Origin: JBDROX01 sp043809645
Lineage (GTDB): Bacteria > Patescibacteriota > Patescibacteriia > Magasanikbacterales > UBA922
DNA length: 8,660 bases
Direction of reading: 5' to 3'
Assembly: GCA_043809645.1 (NCBI GenBank)
Contig: JBDROX010000012.1
Span: 1-8,660, forward strand
Shown here in pieces: positions 5,349 through 8,660 of this stretch. The notes under the pieces are model-generated. The model saw nothing but the letters and a program-made list of their open reading frames with translations. It did not search any database and was not told the DNA's origin. How positions within the stretch are numbered: the stretch's first letter is position 1; the number at the start of each line of letters is the position of its first letter. Both the position numbers and the translations under genes were made by a program.

Positions 5349-5693
5349 ATGCCTAGAGTAAAACGAGGAATCACCCACATAAAGAAGCGAAGAAAACTCA
5401 TGAAGCGAGTGAAGGGTTTTCGTGGTGGTCTCAAAAACAGAATCAAACTCGCAAAAACAGCAGATACCAGAGCTGGTATGCATGCCTATAGAGACAGGCG
5501 TGTAAAGAAAAGAAATATGCGACGCCTCTGGCAAGTACAGATCAATGCTGCTATCCGAGCACTTGGCGGCTCATATTCCACCTTCATAGGTGGACTCAAG
5601 AAGAAGGATGTAGAAATTGACAGAAAAGTACTCTCCAAGATCGCTCAAGATCACCCAAAAGTGTTTGAAAAAATCGCAGAATTCGTGAAATAA
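5349..5693 (+). CDS. rplT: 50S ribosomal protein L20
   Basis: L20 is an early-assembly protein of the large subunit that binds 23S rRNA, and in many bacteria represses its own operon. The 114-residue product has the diagnostic N-terminal extension PRVKRGITHIKKRRKLMKRVKGFRGG and the globular part with RDRRVKKRNMRRLWQVQINAA (47-67) and FIGGLKKKDVEIDRKVLSKIA (79-99). It is slightly shorter than the usual 117-118 residues. No Shine-Dalgarno sequence is seen, only a weak AAGAA. A clear intrinsic terminator follows 24 bases after the stop. Confidence 0.97.
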   Translation: MPRVKRGITHIKKRRKLMKRVKGFRGGLKNRIKLAKTADTRAGMHAYRDRRVKKRNMRRLWQVQINAAIRALGGSYSTFIGGLKKKDVEIDRKVLSKIAQDHPKVFEKIAEFVK

Positions 5694-5716
5694 GCAAGAT
5701 AAAATATCAACTATCA

Positions 5717-5744
5717 AAAATTCCCTAAATAAGGGAATTTTTTT
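5717..5744 (+). terminator. Intrinsic terminator of rpmI-rplT
   Basis: AAAATTCCCT (5717-5726) pairs perfectly with AGGGAATTTT (5732-5741) around a 5-base AAATA loop, followed by a continuous T-run (5738-5744). It closes the translation gene block. Confidence 0.92.
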
Positions 5745-5763
5745 ATACACACAGCCTGCCCCC

Positions 5764-5792
5764 TTGACAAAACATGAAAAACGTGCTAAGAT
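5764..5792 (+). promoter_or_regulatory. Strong promoter of the hairpin small RNA
   Basis: TTGACA (5764-5769), a 17-base spacer and TAAGAT (5787-5792) form a near-consensus promoter just after the rplT terminator. The start is expected near 5799. No coding frame begins in the following region, so it should drive a non-coding RNA. Confidence 0.75.
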
Positions 5793-5798
5793 GTGCCA

Positions 5799-5893
5799 GC
5801 AAACGATAAAGACCTTTCATGTGTTTGGTGTAGGCGGGAGTGCCCCCTCCTTCACTCCAATGCCAGCGCCGAACACATCAAGGGTCTTTTAAA
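5799..5893 (+). ncRNA. Putative long-hairpin small RNA with an anti-Shine-Dalgarno loop
   Basis: The expected transcript is about 95 nt, most of it one hairpin. AAAGACCTTT (5808-5817) pairs with AAGGGTCTTT (5880-5889), with one U-G pair; after a C/C mismatch, ATGTGTTTGGTGT (5819-5831) pairs with GAGCGCCGAACACAT-type sequence at 5866-5878, again with wobble pairs. GGC (5833-5835) then pairs with GCC (5862-5864), and GGAGTG (5837-5842) with CACTCC (5853-5858). The loop CCCCCUCCUU (5843-5852) includes CCUCCUU, the anti-Shine-Dalgarno core of 16S rRNA. The hairpin ends in UUUU, so it can act as its own terminator. I do not see the GGAA tetraloop and symmetric loop of SRP RNA or the open bubble of 6S RNA. 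Function is unknown; a translation-regulating RNA is an inference. The mid-stem wording above is approximate in one place: the 3' arm reads GCGCCGAACACAT from 5866. Confidence 0.6.
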
Positions 5894-5911
5894 TTTCAAA
5901 ATACATATCTC

Positions 5912-5977
5912 AAATTACAAATAATACTCAAATCCCAAATATCAAACAATCTATTTGGGATTTTTTATTTGTAATTT
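5912..5977. repeat. Long two-part AT-rich palindrome
   Basis: AAATTACAAATAA (5912-5924) matches inverted TTATTTGTAATTT (5965-5977), and AAATCCCAAAT (5930-5940) matches ATTTGGGATTT (5953-5963), with a 12-base loop. Together they form a 24-bp stem with one 5:1 internal loop. On the plus strand the inner arm is followed by a T-run (5961-5966), so it could also terminate transcription from the small RNA promoter. It resembles the AT-rich repeat at 3628-3670. Confidence 0.7.
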
Positions 5978-5984
5978 ATTTGCT

Positions 5985-6006
5985 ACCTGCCTGAGGGCAG
6001 GCAGGT
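5985..6006. repeat. GC-rich perfect hairpin upstream of the SprT-like gene
   Basis: ACCTGCCTG (5985-5993) and CAGGCAGGT (5998-6006) are exact inverted copies around AGGG. Only three T follow, so termination is uncertain. Its GC-rich make-up contrasts with the surrounding AT-rich DNA, and it ends right against the -35 box at 6007. Confidence 0.65.
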
Positions 6007-6035
6007 TTGAAAATTGATACTTTGTGCTTTATAAT
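6007..6035 (+). promoter_or_regulatory. Promoter of the SprT-like gene
   Basis: TTGAAA (6007-6012), a 17-base spacer and a perfect TATAAT (6030-6035) predict a start near 6042. That is only about two bases before the ATG at 6044, so the mRNA would be leaderless or nearly so, and the GAGG at 6037-6040 might not be transcribed. Confidence 0.7.
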
Positions 6036-6043
6036 AGAGGTCT

Positions 6044-6517
6044 ATGTTCTTCCTCCGCCCAAAATCTAACTATGAAAAAAGTAATAGCATCACCAAGGTC
6101 AAATTTTATATTTCAAAAAAAACAAAAAAGCTGGCTTGGCAACTCCTGCACAGTGAAGAGACAATCCAGAGACAGAGAATCTCTGACCTGCTGCTCGAGG
6201 AACTTTCACTACTCGCGGGCGTAAAACCTGTAACTGTAAAAATCTCTCATAACAAACAGGTACACAAGAAAACCAATGGCAGGGTCTCGTACAAACAATA
6301 TGGATTCTACCGACCTGGATCCCACCATATTTATATTACCAACAGGACAGCTGTCAGAGGTCAATTCTTGGCTCCAAAGACCTTCACAGACACACTCCTA
6401 CATGAATGGATGCATCACTATGACTTTGGGAAGCTAAAGATTAATTCTATCCATACGGCTGGATTCTACGCTAGACTAAAGGATTTGAAAGAAAAGGTTG
6501 GCTATTTTGAGACCTGA
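6044..6517 (+). CDS. SprT-like zinc metallopeptidase domain protein
   Basis: The 157-residue protein carries HEWMHH (120-125), an HExxH zinc site with catalytic Glu121, and a third ligand candidate His137 in SIHTAGFYARL, the spacing and flavour of SprT/Spartan-like domains. Upstream, HHIYITNR (94-101) and TFTDTLLHE (113-121) resemble the strand and active-site helix of that fold. There is no signal peptide or membrane span, so it should act in the cytoplasm. Eukaryotic Spartan degrades DNA-protein crosslinks, but bacterial SprT roles are less clear and this protein's substrate is unknown. The ATG at 6044 sits just after a strong promoter. The gene ends 3 bases from the convergent gene on the minus strand, with no clear terminator between them. 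Confidence 0.75.
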   Translation: MFFLRPKSNYEKSNSITKVKFYISKKTKKLAWQLLHSEETIQRQRISDLLLEELSLLAGVKPVTVKISHNKQVHKKTNGRVSYKQYGFYRPGSHHIYITNRTAVRGQFLAPKTFTDTLLHEWMHHYDFGKLKINSIHTAGFYARLKDLKEKVGYFET

Positions 6518-6520
6518 GTA

Positions 6521-6898
6521 TTACAAGCAATCTTTTGCTTTCATAATATCGGCAAGCGATGGAGAGGCACCAGCAATAATTTCATTGAGCCTCTCCCTTC
6601 CAAGTGTTTCTTCTGCACATTTCTGAAGCTCTGGGGTGATCTGTGTTGGAATATTGGCAATATCCACACCAAGAGAGTAGAGTGTCTGTTCCTGGTCCGC
6701 AGACAAGAGTGGATGATTATAGACTTCTTCTGCTGGTGCAGCCTGTTTCAATGGATGGATCTCGAGACCAACAGGTTTGAGGACATAGTGGTTGACCAGA
6801 AAAAATGATAGAGATACTACGACAGTGATCACACCAACACAGATTGCAAGAATGAGGAACACTTTTCTAAAAATGCTTTTCTTTTTTTCTTCTGACAT
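6521..6898 (-). CDS. Small membrane-anchored protein with a two-cysteine external domain
   Basis: The 125-residue protein has a basic N-terminus (MSEEKKKSIFRK), one membrane span (about 12-36) and an external part of about 85 residues. Its last 35 residues hold Cys94 and Cys124 in the pattern QKCAEETLGRERLNEIIAG, then SPSLADIMKAKDCL; the two cysteines could form a disulphide outside the cell. I have an impression of similar C-terminal modules in other Patescibacteria proteins, but that was not checked. No function is assigned. It follows the ABC-F gene by 57 bases on the same strand without an obvious promoter or Shine-Dalgarno sequence, so co-transcription is likely. Confidence 0.7.
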   Translation of the reverse strand: MSEEKKKSIFRKVFLILAICVGVITVVVSLSFFLVNHYVLKPVGLEIHPLKQAAPAEEVYNHPLLSADQEQTLYSLGVDIANIPTQITPELQKCAEETLGRERLNEIIAGASPSLADIMKAKDCL

Positions 6899-6955
6899 AA
6901 TAAAAAATCTTTTGTCCTTTCCATGACCTGATCAGAACTCCAAGAGTAAAATTTT

Positions 6956-8428
6956 CTACCTTCCCAAATCCAGTGTCTGTGTAATCTCAATATGCTCCAT
7001 AAAATCTGGCATATGGGAAACAATAATGACTGTACCCTCGAAATCGTCTATTGCTTTTGCAATAATTGGCAGATGACGAAAATTAATATGGTTCGTTGGT
7101 TCATCTAAAATGAGCAATCCTGGTTCCTGAAGTACGAATCGCGCATAGCAAAGTAACCCCTTCTGCCCCTCTGACAACGCACCAACAGTATTCTTCATAA
7201 GCTCTGAGGTGAGCAAAAATCCAGCCCCGGTTGCATAGATCACCTGATTATCTGGCACATCCATCATCTCTGAGAGAGATTCATAGACTGTTTTTTCAAA
7301 ATCAAGCCCAGAAAAATCTTGCCTATAATACCCAACCTTGATTTCCGGATGGATAGTAGCACTGTCAGCATCTTCGTGGGCAAGGGTGCGAAGCAGCGTA
7401 CTCTTCCCAACACCGTTCGGCCCAACGATTTGCAATCGATCTTTCTTCCAAAGTTTAATGTCTACGGTCTTGGTAACAACCTCGCGATTCTTGAATATTC
7501 CAACAGAGAACATTTCTACAACTGCCTCTGACCACGGCTGAGCTGGGATGGTAAAATTTCGAATAGTCTTGTCATCACGTTTCACATCTACCATGTTCTC
7601 CTCTGCTTCAGATACTTCTTCTTTCAACTTACTCGCAAGCTTACGCATCTTTCCACCTTTGTGAGAAAAAAAATTCACTTTATCTTTTCTATCTTGAATA
7701 CTTTTGCGAAGCTGTGCATTCTTTTTTTCTTCCCGAGCAATTTGCGCCTGAATTTCTTCCATAACGTTGTAATAGTTCCCAACGTACTGCTCCACTTTCT
7801 TTGTATGGAAATCTACATTCAGAACACCTTCTGTAAATGCATTCAGAAAATCTGCATCATGAGAAATCACAATAACAGTCTTGTCATACATCATGAGAAA
7901 TCCAGTCAGATGCTCAATTCCTGCAGTATCTAGATTATTTGTTGGCTCATCGAGAAGAAGAATATCTGGTTTCTGAATAAGTGCATAAGCCAGAAGGAGG
8001 CGAGCCTGCTGTCCACCAGACATATCCTCAATCTTGCCTGCCAGCGACACAGAGAGATCAACAATCTGGAGAACATCTGCTATCAATTTTTCTAAATTGT
8101 GTTTCTTTTCACCAAAGGCAGTTGCAAAATATTCTGAAATAGTAAGACTAAAAAATTCTTTTGGCATGACCTGGAGCGCAATCCCAATCGAGGCGTCAGA
8201 TGGAATATGAATTGATCCTTCTATTGGCTTCAGCACATCTGTGCTCGTCAACCCAGCCGCCCCACATATGAGTTTAAAAATAGTACTCTTCCCTGCCCCA
8301 TTCTGCCCCACGATGGTAATCTTTGAATCCTTGCGAACAGAAAAATTGGCCTGATTCAAAATAGGCTTATCTTCAGTGTATTGAAACGATACGTTTTCAA
8401 ACCGAACAATAGTATTTTCTACAGACAT
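6956..8428 (-). CDS. ABC-F family ATPase (ribosome-associated type)
   Basis: The 490-residue protein has two ABC ATPase domains in tandem and no membrane span, the hallmark of ABC-F proteins, which bind the ribosomal E-site region to help translation or protect against antibiotics. Domain 1: Walker A GQNGAGKST (41-49), signature MSGGQ (136-140), Walker B ILLLDEP (156-162), H-loop SHD (189-191). A charged helical linker follows (about 219-290), as expected for the P-site tRNA-interaction motif. Domain 2: Walker A GPNGVGKST (336-344), signature LSEGQ (418-422), Walker B LLILDEP (438-444), H-loop SHM (471-473). Domain 2 is less canonical: LSEGQ replaces LSGGQ/E and the D-loop reads HIN instead of HLD. 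The subtype (Uup, EttA, resistance) cannot be told by eye. Driven by a consensus promoter; no Shine-Dalgarno sequence. Confidence 0.93.
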   Translation of the reverse strand: MSVENTIVRFENVSFQYTEDKPILNQANFSVRKDSKITIVGQNGAGKSTIFKLICGAAGLTSTDVLKPIEGSIHIPSDASIGIALQVMPKEFFSLTISEYFATAFGEKKHNLEKLIADVLQIVDLSVSLAGKIEDMSGGQQARLLLAYALIQKPDILLLDEPTNNLDTAGIEHLTGFLMMYDKTVIVISHDADFLNAFTEGVLNVDFHTKKVEQYVGNYYNVMEEIQAQIAREEKKNAQLRKSIQDRKDKVNFFSHKGGKMRKLASKLKEEVSEAEENMVDVKRDDKTIRNFTIPAQPWSEAVVEMFSVGIFKNREVVTKTVDIKLWKKDRLQIVGPNGVGKSTLLRTLAHEDADSATIHPEIKVGYYRQDFSGLDFEKTVYESLSEMMDVPDNQVIYATGAGFLLTSELMKNTVGALSEGQKGLLCYARFVLQEPGLLILDEPTNHINFRHLPIIAKAIDDFEGTVIIVSHMPDFMEHIEITQTLDLGR

Positions 8429-8450
8429 AGTTTTGGCTTAACGAAGTACA

Positions 8451-8479
8451 ATTATAGCTGTTCTTTTATGATATGTCAA
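8451..8479 (-). promoter_or_regulatory. Consensus promoter of the ABC-F gene
   Basis: On the minus strand TTGACA (8479-8474), a 17-base spacer and TATAAT (8456-8451) match the sigma-70 consensus exactly. The start is expected near 8444, giving a leader of about 16 bases with no Shine-Dalgarno sequence. Confidence 0.88.
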
Positions 8480-8484
8480 GATAC

Positions 8485-8506
8485 AAAAAAACAACCCAAT
8501 TGGGCT
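8485..8506 (-). terminator. Probable terminator of the recombinase gene
   Basis: On the minus strand AGCCC-AATT-GGGTT forms a short stem (one G-U pair) followed by G and seven T (8491-8485). The core CCCAATTGGG is palindromic, and the plus strand also has five T after it, so it may work both ways. It separates the recombinase from the ABC-F promoter. Confidence 0.55.
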
Positions 8507-8556
8507 ATTTTTGTCTATGCGGAGAAAAATCAACACTATGAAAACTGCGGTCAATT

Positions 8557-8660
8557 CTATAACGGACTTCTAATGTTTTTTAACTTCGGATTTGTCACTT
8601 GCGTATATAGCTGTGTTGTCCGTATGTTTGCATGTCCAAGGAGTGCCTGGACATATCGTA
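8557..8660 (-). CDS. Tyrosine recombinase (Xer/integrase family), C-terminal end only
   Basis: Read on the minus strand from the window edge, the last 33 residues begin RYVQALLGHANIRTTQLYTQ and end VTNPKLKNIRSPL before TAG at 8559-8557. LLGHANIRTTQLYTQV is the classic C-terminal box of tyrosine recombinases: the Gly-His of box II and, nine residues after that His, the nucleophile Tyr that attaches to DNA. The rest of the gene, including the first Arg and the HxxR motif, lies outside the window, so it cannot be told whether this is XerC/D-like, a phage or element integrase, or an intact gene. The tail after the Tyr (about 15 residues) is short, as in Xer-type enzymes. A terminator follows at 8485-8506. 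Confidence 0.85.
   Translation of the reverse strand, partial: RYVQALLGHANIRTTQLYTQVTNPKLKNIRSPL

Noticed and set aside
5799..5893. Hairpin RNA as 4.5S/SRP RNA, 6S RNA or 5S rRNA
   Set aside because: There is no GGAA tetraloop with the conserved symmetric loop, no large central bubble and insufficient length for 6S, and only chance resemblance to the 5S GCGCCGA wording.
7661..7933. Plus-strand 90-codon frame inside the ABC-F gene
   Set aside because: It is antisense to the conserved first ATPase domain and linker, and its translation looks like a shadow of the charged coding region.
4080..8660. An integrated element bounded by ssrA and the right-edge recombinase
   Set aside because: The 3' end of tmRNA is not repeated in the rest of the window, and core genes infC, rpmI and rplT lie between, so no att pair is supported here.
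1..8660. CRISPR array or tandem repeats
   Set aside because: No regularly spaced direct repeats were seen; the repeats present are inverted and few.

Overview
The window looks like a piece of a Patescibacteria (Candidate Phyla Radiation) chromosome, perhaps Parcubacteria-like; this is an inference from style, not a search result. Supporting features are short intergenic gaps, many small membrane proteins without recognisable function, a small GIY-YIG nuclease gene beside palindromic repeats, an ABC-F protein with an eroded second half, AT-rich palindromes between genes, and few Shine-Dalgarno sequences. UGA is used as a stop and UGG as Trp, so there is no sign of a recoded UGA. Several promoters are close to the sigma-70 consensus with 17-nt spacers.

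Left block (14-3091, all minus strand): four genes for membrane or envelope proteins. In transcription order they are a single-span protein, a polytopic membrane protein, an HtrA-like protein whose catalytic triad appears lost (its start overlaps the previous stop as ATGA), and a short Wzz/CapA-type chain-length regulator with its own strong promoter and a dyad over the start site. A surface-polysaccharide locus may continue beyond the left edge.

Middle block (3101-5745, plus strand): a translation and ribosome-rescue block. smpB is followed by tmRNA (ssrA), its partner, with a 21-residue tag ending in PVLA. Next come a palindromic repeat region and a small GIY-YIG nuclease gene that ends one base before infC (IF3). 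rpmI (L35) and rplT (L20) follow with their own promoter and a clear intrinsic terminator.

The 350-nt gap 5694-6043 holds the most interesting item: a TTGACA-17-TAAGAT promoter feeding a roughly 95-nt transcript that folds into one long hairpin. Its apical loop shows CCUCCUU, identical to the anti-Shine-Dalgarno core of 16S rRNA. I do not recognise it as SRP RNA, 6S RNA or any other known family. Two further perfect palindromes follow.

Right block (6044-8660): a SprT-like zinc metallopeptidase (plus, possibly near-leaderless) converges on a minus-strand unit of an ABC-F ATPase and a small membrane-anchored two-cysteine protein, driven by a perfect TTGACA-17-TATAAT promoter. At the right edge lies the C-terminal end of a tyrosine recombinase with its GH box and catalytic Tyr, followed by a terminator.
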